A DNA stretch of 64,000 nucleotides, taken from assembly GCF_002021565.1 (NCBI RefSeq), contig NZ_MSZX01000020.1:27-64026 (forward strand), read 5' to 3'. Source of the DNA: Paenibacillus selenitireducens (lineage in GTDB: Bacteria; Bacillota; Bacilli; Paenibacillales; Paenibacillaceae). The first letter of the stretch is position 1; each line of letters begins with the position of its first letter. Shown here piece after piece: positions 27,906-36,834 of the stretch. A model generated the notes under the pieces. It was given only the letters and a program-made list of their open reading frames with translations. It was not told where the DNA came from and searched no databases. Made by a program: the position numbers and the translations under genes.

Positions 27906-27937
27906 ACGTCAGGCAGATTGCCTGACGTTCTTTTTTT
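27906..27937 (+). terminator. Terminator after the hypothetical gene
   Basis: A perfect 9-bp stem ACGTCAGGC / GCCTGACGT with 5-base loop and a T7 run. It overlaps the 3' end of the convergent YwaF-like gene. Confidence 0.85.
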
Positions 27938-28640
27938 CGCGGAAGAAGACATAGAGGAGCAGAAAAACGGTGAGAGCAAATAACTCTTCAACAAGCAAAT
28001 AATAAGGATAGGGCCCGAGCCAATCTAGAATGGACGCCGTGTTGGGTTTATGTCTTAGGAACATGTAATTCGATTGAAGGATGTAATTGATGGTTCCGAC
28101 AACCACGGCAAGAATATTCAAGAAAATCATCGTAATCCCGATGGATTTGAGACGAGGCCTGAACTGCTCCACCCATGTCATATATAACGAAGCAAGAATA
28201 ATCGCCAGATGACAAATGAAAAAGTGAAAGTAGATAAAATGAGGGAAAGCATATTCTAAATTAGGTGTTAATAAGGCTTGCATAGCTCCGCCTACGCCAG
28301 CGAATACCATGATTTGATAGAGCAGATAATTACGGGTGATGAGCATGATGATTGATAAATACAACGATATGCTACATAATTCTAAAGGTAGATGAACGCG
28401 GATATCCCAGTAACCTTCTACCGTATACCACAGATACCGTATGCCTTCCGGCAGGATTAGCATACCGATGAGGCTATAACGAAGCACGCGTTGCGTCGCG
28501 GTGCTCGTTCGAATCCGATGTCGGAACCGCCAGAGCATCCAGGCCATCATGACGAAGATGATGATCCATATCACGTGAGACGATGAATACATATGAAAGA
28601 GTTCACTTGCATTCAGGTCAAATATCGATTGAAAATCCAT
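27909..28640 (-). CDS. YwaF-like integral membrane protein (TIGR02206 type)
   Basis: Membrane protein of 243 residues with about seven hydrophobic helices. The PLELCSISLYLSIIMLI segment, the HFFICHLAI histidine cluster in the middle and the C-terminal end on the cytosolic side are typical of the TIGR02206/YwaF family, whose role is unknown. The ATG has GAGGT upstream. It is convergent with the preceding hypothetical gene, and its stop lies in the terminator stem. Confidence 0.75.
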   Translation of the reverse strand: MDFQSIFDLNASELFHMYSSSHVIWIIIFVMMAWMLWRFRHRIRTSTATQRVLRYSLIGMLILPEGIRYLWYTVEGYWDIRVHLPLELCSISLYLSIIMLITRNYLLYQIMVFAGVGGAMQALLTPNLEYAFPHFIYFHFFICHLAIILASLYMTWVEQFRPRLKSIGITMIFLNILAVVVGTINYILQSNYMFLRHKPNTASILDWLGPYPYYLLVEELFALTVFLLLYVFFREKKNVRQSA

Positions 28641-28717
28641 CTATCTGCACCTACCTCGTTTATTGGAATAAAGTTTCCCTATGAGATTCATTGTATCGGC
28701 TTGCGTTGTCGTTCAAC

Positions 28718-28739
28718 AGTACTATCTTTATATAGTACT
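28718..28739. promoter_or_regulatory. Inverted repeat, candidate operator
   Basis: Perfect 8-bp arms AGTACTAT and ATAGTACT separated by 6 bases, about 90 bases upstream of the small alpha/beta protein gene and 80 bases upstream of the divergent YwaF-like gene. There is no T run, so it is more likely an operator for a dimeric repressor than a terminator. The regulator is unknown. Confidence 0.4.
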
Positions 28740-28826
28740 ATCCTTGGGAGAGTTTTACGGAGAACTGGTGCATAATATGACACGAAGAACTGTTCATTTT
28801 GAGACCTGTTACTGGAGGGAATTCCC

Positions 28827-29153
28827 ATGTCAGACGGACAAATCACGATCGCATTATACCGACCTTACCCAGGCAAAGAGCGAGAGCTCCTGGATATCGT
28901 ACAACGTCATGTACCAACGCTGCGTTTAGAAGGTTATATCACAGAATTCGCGTCATTACACCTTCAATCCGAGGATGGGACAATCCTCGAGATTTTTGAA
29001 TGGAAGTCATTGTCTGCCAAAGATCAAGCACATTATTCTCCCGCTATTCAGCAAATATGGGACGTGATGATGCAAGTGGCGGAAATGACAACGTTATCGA
29101 CCTTGCCTGAGGCGACCAAAGTATTTCCAATTTGGAAACAACTACATTTGTAA
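28827..29153 (+). CDS. Small protein of dimeric alpha/beta-barrel (ABM-like) type
   Basis: A 108-residue cytosolic protein whose order of strands and helices (ITIALYRPYPGKERELLDIV at the start, then ILEIFEWKSL and HYSPAIQQIWDVM) resembles antibiotic-biosynthesis-monooxygenase-like or YciI-type dimeric barrel proteins. No catalytic residues can be named. GGAGGG precedes the ATG. It overlaps no gene and directly precedes the antiporter gene, so the two may be co-transcribed. Confidence 0.6.
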   Translation: MSDGQITIALYRPYPGKERELLDIVQRHVPTLRLEGYITEFASLHLQSEDGTILEIFEWKSLSAKDQAHYSPAIQQIWDVMMQVAEMTTLSTLPEATKVFPIWKQLHL

Positions 29154-29176
29154 AGGAGAGTACTTCTTACACGATT

Positions 29177-31258
29177 ATGCATTTTCTTATCTTATTAATA
29201 GCTCTTACCCTCGTCGTTGTCACAGCTACAGTACTGAATCGAAGGTTTCCTAAGATTCCAGTAGCATTATTTCAAATTGCAATAGGGGCTGTCGTATCAT
29301 GGCTCCCTCTGCATTTATCCCTTACGTTTGAACCCGAGGCCTTCATGGTCTGTATTATTGCTCCACTTCTCTTCGGAGATGGGCGAGCGGTGTCCAGAGT
29401 CGAGATGTGGAAGTATAAAACGCCGATTCTCCTCATGTCGCTCGGACTAGTCTTAATCACGGTGATCGGCATTGGATATGTAATTCATTACCTCATTCCT
29501 TCCATGCCGCTTGCGGCAGCATTTGCGTTGGCAGCCATTCTGTCTCCCACGGATGCGGTTGCAGTGAAATCCATTACTAAGGGCATGTCGTTACCCAAAG
29601 GGTTAATGCCGATCTTAGAAGGAGAGTCTCTCCTTAATGATGCTGCAGGGATTGTTTCCTTTAAAGTAGCGCTTGCCGTAGTATTAACGGGTGTCTTTTC
29701 GGTGCAAGGCGCTGCGATCAATTTCATTTTCGTTGCAATTGGCGGCGTTATTGCTGGATTTCTGTTAGGCGGCCTATTCGTCAAATTACGCTTATCCTTA
29801 CGGAAATATGGATTTGAAGAAGTGAATACCCTCGTCGTTATTCAATTAATTACACCTTTCGTGATCTATTTGCTAGCAGAGGAATTACATGTGTCTGGCA
29901 TCTTGGCGGTGGTTACCGCAGGTATCATACACGGGATAGAACGTGATCGGTTGCAGCAGACGACAACCAAGCTGCAGATCATTTCGAGCAACACATGGTC
30001 CGTACTCAGTTATATCCTGAATGGATTTGTGTTCGTGTTACTCGGATTTCTATTGCCGGATGCTTATCGTGGGATGGTAGCGAGTCATGAAGTAGGTTTG
30101 AGCAAAGTATTGCTATTAACACTGCTTATCGCGATCGGATTATTTGTGATTCGATATATATGGGTGCTGATCTTCCATAAGAAATTTAATGGTCGTGAAA
30201 AAGTGTCCATCTTTGAGCAAATATTTCGCGGAAGCAAGCCGGTGAATGAGCTGCCTGAAGAGCACACACCTCGAGGCAGGTATGCTTTTATCGCAGCGAC
30301 ATGCGGAATCCATGGGACGATCACCTTGGCAACAGCCTTATCGATTCCCTATGAACTCTCTGCAGGGATTCCGTTTCCATTGCGAGACACGATCATTTTC
30401 ATTTCCGCGGGTGTGATCCTGATTAGTCTGATCTATGCGACCATCGCGCTTCCTTTCTTCAATGCCAAGGGGAACGTGGAGACGACGCCGGATCAGGAGT
30501 TTTCATGGGAAAAAGCGAACCAATATGTGATTTCTAAATCCATCCAATTATTAGGCGCCGAAGCAACACCTGAGAATCAAGTCGCAACAAATATGGTGCT
30601 AAAAGGGTTCAGTGAGCAACTGGCCTATGCGGAGCAAGGCGGAGTTCAAGATTTATCGGAGAAGAAAATCCGGGAGATCCGACAAATCGCTATGGACGCG
30701 GAGCGAAATAAGTGTGCGGATTTGATCCGTGAGGGAAGAATTTCACCGCAAATGCAGTCTATCTATGACTACTATCATCAGCGACGCGAGCAATACACCC
30801 TGTTATCGAATCTGCGTCGGGGATTGTTTCATATTAAAATGTACTTCGTGAAGCGTCGTTTCAGGAAGTTAGCAGAGTCCAAGAAAATGGGACACAAGGC
30901 GCAACCCTATGTCAATCAGATTCAACAGGCGGTCCATCAATTTCGTGAAATCGAACATCTCTTGTATCAAGAAGCGATTGATGCCATTAAGGCACATCGT
31001 ACAAAAGAGAATTCTCAAGAAGCATTGTTCGTCATGCAGCATTACGCCCGTCGAATGCAGCAATTAAGCGGTCAAGATGTTGAAAGTGAAAAGTTCCAGC
31101 ATCAACTGACCCAAGTGAATCTTCGCGGCATTCAAATTAAACGGGATTTGGTTCAGGAGCTCGAAGACGAACATAAAGTAAGCGCAAAAACCGCATTGGA
31201 ATTGCGTCAGCATATTAATTACGATGAAATGCTGTTGTTGGATGAGGGCGAAGAGTAG
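29177..31258 (+). CDS. CPA1-family Na+/H+ antiporter
   Basis: Antiporter of 693 residues. About 12 membrane helices fill residues 1-430, with ILSPTDAVAVKS as the ion-binding ND/TD-type motif and GESLLNDAAGIV next to it. These are CPA1/NhaP-type signatures. A long charged C-terminal cytosolic domain of ~240 residues is helical and probably regulatory. It exchanges Na+ or K+ for H+ across the membrane. The ATG at 29177 starts directly with the first helix, although AAGGAG is ~18 bases upstream, a rather long spacing. Confidence 0.88.
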   Translation: MHFLILLIALTLVVVTATVLNRRFPKIPVALFQIAIGAVVSWLPLHLSLTFEPEAFMVCIIAPLLFGDGRAVSRVEMWKYKTPILLMSLGLVLITVIGIGYVIHYLIPSMPLAAAFALAAILSPTDAVAVKSITKGMSLPKGLMPILEGESLLNDAAGIVSFKVALAVVLTGVFSVQGAAINFIFVAIGGVIAGFLLGGLFVKLRLSLRKYGFEEVNTLVVIQLITPFVIYLLAEELHVSGILAVVTAGIIHGIERDRLQQTTTKLQIISSNTWSVLSYILNGFVFVLLGFLLPDAYRGMVASHEVGLSKVLLLTLLIAIGLFVIRYIWVLIFHKKFNGREKVSIFEQIFRGSKPVNELPEEHTPRGRYAFIAATCGIHGTITLATALSIPYELSAGIPFPLRDTIIFISAGVILISLIYATIALPFFNAKGNVETTPDQEFSWEKANQYVISKSIQLLGAEATPENQVATNMVLKGFSEQLAYAEQGGVQDLSEKKIREIRQIAMDAERNKCADLIREGRISPQMQSIYDYYHQRREQYTLLSNLRRGLFHIKMYFVKRRFRKLAESKKMGHKAQPYVNQIQQAVHQFREIEHLLYQEAIDAIKAHRTKENSQEALFVMQHYARRMQQLSGQDVESEKFQHQLTQVNLRGIQIKRDLVQELEDEHKVSAKTALELRQHINYDEMLLLDEGEE

Positions 31259-31303
31259 TCTAACAAAGACATGTGGAAATCGTCATGATTCATAACATAA
31301 GGA

Positions 31304-31338
31304 ATCCACGAGGGTTGTAAACCTCGTGGATTTTTTAT
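31304..31338 (+). terminator. Terminator after the antiporter
   Basis: A perfect 10-bp stem ATCCACGAGG / CCTCGTGGAT with 8-base loop and a T6 run, directed along the plus strand. It lies between the convergent antiporter and LPMO genes. Confidence 0.9.
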
Positions 31339-31359
31339 TCGGTAAATGAGTAAATGAGA

Positions 31360-32709
31360 TTATTTCAGCAGCCATAGTGCAGGAACATTCGAAGGCTCCC
31401 AGCCGTTCAATGATGTGTGAGGTTGACGACATTCATAAACGGAGCCATTATAAGTTACTAACGTGCCAACGGTATACGCCGTGTTCGGAGCCCAAGCTGG
31501 TGCTGTTGAAGCTTCTGCAGTCGTACCGTTGACCGTGCTTGCTGTCGATTGATTACCAGCTGCATCAAACGCATACACGCTGAATGAATAGGTTGTACTC
31601 GGGCTAAGTCCAGTTACGGTGTAAGACGTCGAAGTGCCGGATACCGTAGTAAGTAATGTGGATCCTTGGTAAATACGATAACCTGTAACGCCAACATTGT
31701 CTGTTGAAGCATTCCACATCAATTGAAGACTGGAGGAAGTCGGTGTCCCCATGACGTGTAAACCGCCAGGTGCTGTAGGCGCTTCTGTATCGGGACCGTC
31801 ATTTGCGTTCGTGGTGACGCTTAATGCATTGCTCGAATCGGATAAGTTTCCTGCGGCATCGACGGCTTTGACACTGAAGGTATAAGCCGTATTTGCAGTG
31901 AGTCCGGTAACGTTATAGTTCAATGTCGAACCGGATACTGTAGCTACGAGAGCAGATCCGTTGTATACTTTATACCCCGTAACGCCAACGTTATCTGTCG
32001 ATGCATTCCATGCCAGGGCTACACTGTTGGTTGTTTTGCCCGTTGAAGTAAGAGCAGCGGGTGCCGTAGGCGGTTGTGTGTCTACAGGGTTGGTGCCACT
32101 GAAATTCACATCAATGACATTATAGAAAGCGTTTGGCGTATCCGCAATCTCCCAGACGGCCAAGATAACATGGTACCCGCTGCGGACCGGCACATCACAA
32201 GTATTGGAGTACGAGAAGGGTGGTTGAACACCGCCGTAGTTCACGGAACAGAAAGGCGTCAGATCGAAGGAGTCCCGTGTAAGTGGGGCATTCGGATTCC
32301 AATTGGCTTTCGTCATGTAATACTTCCAACTGGTTGTCGCGTGAGCTGCGGTTAACTTCCAGGTAAACGTATTTTGTCCAGGAGAAATATTCACCTTCGA
32401 CCAGCGTGTTGCCGATTGTTCATCTAGTTTAGGGAATGCACCGTTCGCGCTAGCGATTTTGCCATCGGCTGGGCCTGCAGCAGGGAATCCTTTTGGCGCT
32501 TCAAGACTTTGAGGTTCGTAGACGATGGGGCCGCAATCGGTATTTTGTCCTGATTTACAGAGGGCGGCTCGGCTAGCAGGACCTTCCACATAACCGTGAG
32601 AGAAAGCCTTTTCAGATAGGACTACCATACAGATTACCGCAATTAACGCAGCTGCAACATACGTAACCAGCTTGGAAAAGGGTGAACGAGCATAACGGAT
32701 CGATGACAT
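31360..32709 (-). CDS. Secreted AA10 lytic polysaccharide monooxygenase with two FnIII domains and CBM5/12
   Basis: Chitin- or cellulose-active copper enzyme of 449 residues. The signal peptide (1-37) ends at AFS, leaving His38 as the mature N-terminus; His38 and His123 (AAHATTSW) form the copper-binding histidine brace. The catalytic domain (38-~205) has [13 protein letters not shown] typical of chitin-binding AA10 enzymes. Two fibronectin III repeats follow (about 213-300 and 307-395, each with NVGVTGY), then a C-terminal chitin-binding module ([17 protein letters not shown]...W). It oxidatively cleaves crystalline polysaccharide outside the cell. The next cluster upstream handles amino sugars, which fits chitin or peptidoglycan use. 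Confidence 0.93.
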   Translation of the reverse strand: MSSIRYARSPFSKLVTYVAAALIAVICMVVLSEKAFSHGYVEGPASRAALCKSGQNTDCGPIVYEPQSLEAPKGFPAAGPADGKIASANGAFPKLDEQSATRWSKVNISPGQNTFTWKLTAAHATTSWKYYMTKANWNPNAPLTRDSFDLTPFCSVNYGGVQPPFSYSNTCDVPVRSGYHVILAVWEIADTPNAFYNVIDVNFSGTNPVDTQPPTAPAALTSTGKTTNSVALAWNASTDNVGVTGYKVYNGSALVATVSGSTLNYNVTGLTANTAYTFSVKAVDAAGNLSDSSNALSVTTNANDGPDTEAPTAPGGLHVMGTPTSSSLQLMWNASTDNVGVTGYRIYQGSTLLTTVSGTSTSYTVTGLSPSTTYSFSVYAFDAAGNQSTASTVNGTTAEASTAPAWAPNTAYTVGTLVTYNGSVYECRQPHTSLNGWEPSNVPALWLLK

Positions 32710-33105
32710 GTTTAATTAACCTCCTTTAATGTGGGTAATGCTTTACTCCGAATCCATTTCTTGCGTGTTGTCGTGGTTGACACCATGGCTCCTTTCTATG
32801 GGACATATTTATATAAACTCTAAGAAGAGCTTATATACGGACAAGGTCTGATAGGCAGACGAAAAGGGCAATTCCCGTAAATGATCATGCGGATCTAACA
32901 TGAACTGTGGGTGTTACCAGGCTTCGAGGAATGCAGAGTATCAAATAAACGAGGCAAGTGGATGCGAACGATCTTATGTATAAGAAAAAAGGTTTTGGGC
33001 CCATGGGCTAAATCCATTCTATGACAATAATTCCCATATCATGAGGATTTTGATGTAAAAAATTTTCATTGAGGGATGGCATGACGATACACATCATTGT
33101 TGACA
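32710..33105. other. Intergenic region upstream of the LPMO gene
   Basis: About 400 bases with no supportable gene. It holds the LPMO ribosome binding site (AGGAGG in reverse, just upstream of 32709) and presumably a long untranslated leader with the LPMO promoter. No clear catabolite-response element or riboswitch was recognised. A perfect 10-bp palindrome GCCCATGGGC near 33000 is noted without an assigned role. Confidence 0.4.
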
Positions 33106-33150
33106 CATAAAAAAGGATAGCGGTTCAGAAAACATCTGATCCACTATCCA
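33106..33150 (-). terminator. Terminator after the minus-strand BadF-type kinase
   Basis: Imperfect stem GGATAGTGGATCAGA / TCTGAACCGCTATCC read on the minus strand, followed by T6. It ends the GH4-kinase transcript. Confidence 0.8.
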
Positions 33151-33200
33151 TCTCTAATTCATGTGATTGACATAAAGCTCGCAGAGCTTTGAGTCCGTAC

Positions 33201-34235
33201 TTAATGAATGAGGCGGGTATTCGTATGATGGGCATGAATCTGTTCTACCGCTTGAATCACTCGATTTCGTGTTTCTTGATTCACAGGTTGGCCGTATGCG
33301 AGTTCCAGCGCCCAGAGTACCGCTCCCGTAGCGGGTGGTATGGTCAGAAGTTTGTAACGGCAATGATGATCTGTTAATTGTTCAACATAGGATTTATAGG
33401 TTTCCAGTAATATCGGGCTCTCAGCTTTGACCCACACCGAACCGGCAAGAATAATATCGACTTCTTTCTCGAAATCCAATTCATGCAGGCAGCCTACCGT
33501 AGAGTTGGCGAGTTGTCTCGCTGTGTGGTTGATAATTTCTAGCGCGACAGAATCCCCTTCATCTGCGCACGCGAAGAGAATTTGCATGAGTTGTGTGTTC
33601 GGAAGCGACTTCTGAAGAACACTGTTCATCGCGTATTCAATCATGACGTCTTTACTCGGGATTTGCAGCAGCGTCATGACTTGTTCTGTCATGTTCGTAG
33701 GTGGACCCATCCGGTAGAATTCATCATATACAGCACGCAGAACCCGTCTCCCTAAGAAAAATCCACCAGCTTCGTCACCGGTTAGCTCGCTGCCTAGCCC
33801 GCCGACTTGCAGCCGATTTCCGGACGGTGAGATCCCGCCAGTAACGGTACCGGATCCGTTAATCGAGCAGATGCCAATTCCCGATTCGCTCCCAGCTTTG
33901 ATCCCAAGAAAAGAATCGTTATCTACGGCGTAATTCGTGAATCCGATCTGTTCTATGACCCGGGATAATTGCTTCTTCTGGGATGGAATGTCCGCGCCGG
34001 CTAACCCGAAAGCACCTGCCGTGATATCTTCCATGGATAATTGATTTCGGGCAAGTAATTCAAGAATGTGTTCACCCATGATGCGATAGGTGCTAGCATA
34101 ACCATCCGAGAATTGCTCATGGCTGCATGTACCCGCACGAATGTGATCGATGAAATTGCCCTGGATATGAAATAGAAAATAGTCCGTTTTGCTATTGCCG
34201 CCATCCACGCCGATAATGTATTTATGGTCCATCAT
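33201..34235 (-). CDS. BadF/BadG-type sugar kinase, N-acetylglucosamine-kinase-like
   Basis: Kinase of 344 residues in the ASKHA fold. The phosphate-1 loop is GVDGGNSKTDYFL; the second phosphate loop lies in SINGSGTVTGG; the ligand/Zn-like region is GGLGSELTGDEAGG; LAGSVW is the adenosine motif. Characterised relatives (NagK, MurK) phosphorylate GlcNAc and/or MurNAc. The start overlaps the GH4 stop (ATGA), so kinase and glycosidase are translationally coupled. Substrate is inferred from the nearby MurNAc genes. Confidence 0.82.
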   Translation of the reverse strand: MMDHKYIIGVDGGNSKTDYFLFHIQGNFIDHIRAGTCSHEQFSDGYASTYRIMGEHILELLARNQLSMEDITAGAFGLAGADIPSQKKQLSRVIEQIGFTNYAVDNDSFLGIKAGSESGIGICSINGSGTVTGGISPSGNRLQVGGLGSELTGDEAGGFFLGRRVLRAVYDEFYRMGPPTNMTEQVMTLLQIPSKDVMIEYAMNSVLQKSLPNTQLMQILFACADEGDSVALEIINHTARQLANSTVGCLHELDFEKEVDIILAGSVWVKAESPILLETYKSYVEQLTDHHCRYKLLTIPPATGAVLWALELAYGQPVNQETRNRVIQAVEQIHAHHTNTRLIH

Positions 34236-35533
34236 TCAGGCGTTTCCTTGGTGAAAAATTGAGGGAGGTACGTTTGATGAGCAGCTTTTAGCTCTTGGAA
34301 ACACGCATGGGCAGTATGGTAGTCACCGACTAGCGGATTCATCAATAAGGCACGCATAGCAGCATCTTCGCTGCCGTATACGGCAGCAGCTACCGTCTCA
34401 CGTTCATAAGCTTTGACCATGCGCATGTAATCGGCAATATGCGGATTGTGGAAGTTCTCAACTTTCATCGGTACCGCGCCATCCTTGCCAATCACGGCAC
34501 AGACTTCGACGGCATCGTTGTCCTCCATGAAATCTAGCGCACCTTGATTGAGCAGATTCACGACATGTACCTCTTGCTTATCGTTATAGATGGCATCCAC
34601 GAGACTAATAGCGACTTCAGAATAGTTGGCGCCGCCGCGGGTGGAGAGAAGCTCAGGTTTCACGTGCAGTTCGGAGTCCAAGTAAATCTTGAGAAGTTCC
34701 TCTTCGATTTGCATGCACTTCTCGCCGCGTGTTAACTCACTTTCCTTCAGCAATTGAAGTTTTTTCTCTTTGAAATAATAGTACTCCAAGTAGGAGGAAG
34801 GAATCGCTCCGACCATTTGAATGATTTCTTTACTGAAACCGCTGGAAGGGATGTTCTTCATTGCTTCACTATTGAGACCCATATCTAGCGCTGTTTTCAG
34901 ATAATCTGTACCCGCTTGTTCAATCGCTGTAATCCAACTTAAGTGATTCAGGCCCACATAGGTGAAGTGAGGATCATCTAACTGCAAGGTTTCGCGGATG
35001 CTTTTGAACATATTGAAGGGAACGTTACATAGACCGAGCATCTTCACTTTGGAGTGATTGAGCAGGGCTTCGGTAATAATACCTGCGGGATTCGAGAAAT
35101 TGATGAGCCAGGCATCAGGACATAACGCTTGCATGCGATCCGCAATATGCAGCATCACCGGAATCGTGCGCATCGCTTTGAAAAAGCCGCCGATCCCGCA
35201 TGTTTCCTGACCTATCAAATTGTATTTCAGAGGAATCGTTTCATCGAGCACTCTAGCAGGAAGTTTGCCTACACGGATTTGAGAGAGTACGAAATCGGCA
35301 TCCTGCAAGGCCTCATCCAAGTTTTGCGTCATGACGACACGGCAAGGGATATGCTCGGCCTGAATCATACGCTCGCATAGCTTACCTACGATTTCTAATT
35401 TTCTTGCGTCAATGTCCATAAGTACAAGCTCATCTATAGGTAAGACATCTTTGCGTTTGATCATGCCTTCGATTAATTCGGGCGTATAAGTACTGCCTGA
35501 ACCAATGATCGCGATCTTTAATTTCTTGCTCAT
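34232..35533 (-). CDS. GH4 family glycosidase (6-phospho-beta-glucosidase-like)
   Basis: NAD+- and metal-dependent glycosidase of 433 residues. The NAD-binding loop is IIGSGSTYTPEL, SQIRVGK and NFSNPAG follow, LCNVP holds the metal-binding cysteine, and GLNHLSW holds the metal-binding histidine. Family members cleave 6-phosphoglycosides by a redox elimination; ChbF acts on chitobiose-6-phosphate. Coupling to an amino-sugar kinase and location beside the MurNAc genes suggest a phosphorylated amino-sugar disaccharide substrate (inference). The ATG at 35533 has GGTGG 8 bases upstream; GTG at 35545 is less likely. Confidence 0.85.
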   Translation of the reverse strand: MSKKLKIAIIGSGSTYTPELIEGMIKRKDVLPIDELVLMDIDARKLEIVGKLCERMIQAEHIPCRVVMTQNLDEALQDADFVLSQIRVGKLPARVLDETIPLKYNLIGQETCGIGGFFKAMRTIPVMLHIADRMQALCPDAWLINFSNPAGIITEALLNHSKVKMLGLCNVPFNMFKSIRETLQLDDPHFTYVGLNHLSWITAIEQAGTDYLKTALDMGLNSEAMKNIPSSGFSKEIIQMVGAIPSSYLEYYYFKEKKLQLLKESELTRGEKCMQIEEELLKIYLDSELHVKPELLSTRGGANYSEVAISLVDAIYNDKQEVHVVNLLNQGALDFMEDNDAVEVCAVIGKDGAVPMKVENFHNPHIADYMRMVKAYERETVAAAVYGSEDAAMRALLMNPLVGDYHTAHACFQELKAAHQTYLPQFFTKETPE

Positions 35534-35619
35534 CGACGGATCCACCCTTCAACACATATTTGTCAGAATATTCTAGGTAATTTCGGTGCTATTATAACAC
35601 TGCGTTTTGAAACGGTGCA

Positions 35620-35690
35620 ATATAATTTAGAATTTAATTTTAATGTGAAGCATACATTTTGAAATATATTTTCATGAAATGAACAGAAAA
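35620..35690. promoter_or_regulatory. Candidate RpiR/MurR operator between the divergent units
   Basis: The 260-bp A+T-rich gap between the GH4 and murR starts contains TGAAATATATTTTCA at about 35657-35671, an almost perfect inverted repeat with TGAAA half-sites. Similar TGAAAT half-sites recur before murQ. MurR binding there is inferred. Confidence 0.35.
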
Positions 35691-35793
35691 CGATATTTTT
35701 GATTTGATGAACAAACTTGTTTTTTTGCAAAAATACGCTTATGATGATATTGATTTTGGTTCGGAGAATATAGGGTGAGTAGGGAAAATTCAT

Positions 35794-36657
35794 ATGTCGA
35801 TAAACGATAATATTTTAATTAAGATTCGTGATATGAAAGAAAGCTTGACGCCAGTTGAGAGACTCGTAGCCGAGTACATTTTAGAGAATTTGGAAGAGAT
35901 TCCTCATCTATCAATTAAAAGCTTAGCGCAGTTGACCAAGACGAGCGATGCTTCGGTGCTGCGATTCTGCAAAACGATGGGGTACACCGGGTACCGCAGC
36001 TTTATCGTAAGCATTTCGGCTTCACTAGGTTCCATGGATGAAGAACAGAAACATCAGTATACAGATATTCAGCCTGGAGACGATCTGTCCATTATTATCT
36101 CGAATATTTCGCGGAACAATAGTAAATCCATTGAAGACACATTGAGTGTCATCGACAAAAATGAGATTGCCCGTGCCGTCAAAGTGCTGCGCGAATGCAA
36201 GCGGATCGTGTTCTTCGGGATAGGGGCTTCGGGACTTGTAGGCATTGATGCGGAGCAGAAATTTTCGCGGATTAATAAGATGTGCCATACCTATACTGAT
36301 GGACATAGTCAGCTGACTGCGGCCACCTTGCTGGAGAAAAATGACGTGGCGATCTTTATCTCCAATTCAGGGGATACGATGGAAATTCTCGATACGCTGG
36401 AAATCGCCAAAAAGAACGGCGCAACAACGATTGCCATTACGAAGTATAATAAAAGCGAGTTAGCAGATAAGGCGAATATTGTTCTGAGCATTTCTACGCC
36501 GGAAGTTACGATCCGCAGCGGCGCCATGGGATCGCGTATTGCCATGCTGACCGTCGTCGATATTTTGTTCGCTGGCGTAGCAAGCGCAGAATACAAGAAT
36601 GTGAAGAAATATTTAACCAAGACACATAATATTTTGGCGAGCAAACATCGCAAATAG
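35794..36657 (+). CDS. murR: MurR/RpiR-family transcriptional regulator
   Basis: Regulator of 287 residues: N-terminal HTH_6 domain (about 1-77, with LSIKSLAQLTKTSDASVLRFCKTMGYTGY as helix-turn-helix, abbreviated here to its key TSDASVLRFCK) and a SIS sugar-phosphate domain (about 120-260) with FFGIGASGLVG and FISNSGDTMEILD. MurR senses MurNAc-6-phosphate in other bacteria. It is divergent from the GH4-kinase pair and sits just before murQ, separated by a terminator, so it can control both. The gene symbol rests on context. Confidence 0.85.
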   Translation: MSINDNILIKIRDMKESLTPVERLVAEYILENLEEIPHLSIKSLAQLTKTSDASVLRFCKTMGYTGYRSFIVSISASLGSMDEEQKHQYTDIQPGDDLSIIISNISRNNSKSIEDTLSVIDKNEIARAVKVLRECKRIVFFGIGASGLVGIDAEQKFSRINKMCHTYTDGHSQLTAATLLEKNDVAIFISNSGDTMEILDTLEIAKKNGATTIAITKYNKSELADKANIVLSISTPEVTIRSGAMGSRIAMLTVVDILFAGVASAEYKNVKKYLTKTHNILASKHRK

Positions 36658-36666
36658 CTTATCAAG

Positions 36667-36703
36667 ACATCGGCCAAGCATCATGGAGCCGGTGTTTTTT
36701 TTG
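36667..36703 (+). terminator. Terminator between murR and murQ
   Basis: The stem ACATCGGC / GCCGGTGT (one G-T pair) with a 13-base loop is followed by T8. murR is thus its own unit and murQ needs its own promoter. Confidence 0.8.
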
Positions 36704-36742
36704 TCCATGCTCCAAAATAAAATAACAATACTTTATTTTATT

Positions 36743-36794
36743 ATAAAATTTTATTTCAAAAACTGTTGACCAATATGAAAATTCTGGATAATAT
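36743..36794 (+). promoter_or_regulatory. murQ operon promoter with candidate operators
   Basis: A -35 TTGACC at 36766, a 17-base spacer and a -10 TAATAT at 36789 form a good sigma-A promoter. Just upstream is the perfect palindrome ATAAAATTTTAT (36743-36754) flanked by TTTATTTCA, and TATGAAA occurs twice, once in the spacer and once across the -10, about 19 bp apart. These are plausible MurR sites, by position only. Confidence 0.6.
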
Positions 36795-36834
36795 GAAATT
36801 AAGAATTTTAAATAAACAGGATAGGAGGATGGCT

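Noticed and set aside
33000-33020. Palindrome GCCCATGGGC upstream of the LPMO gene
   Set aside because: Short and without a matching promoter element; no role can be supported.
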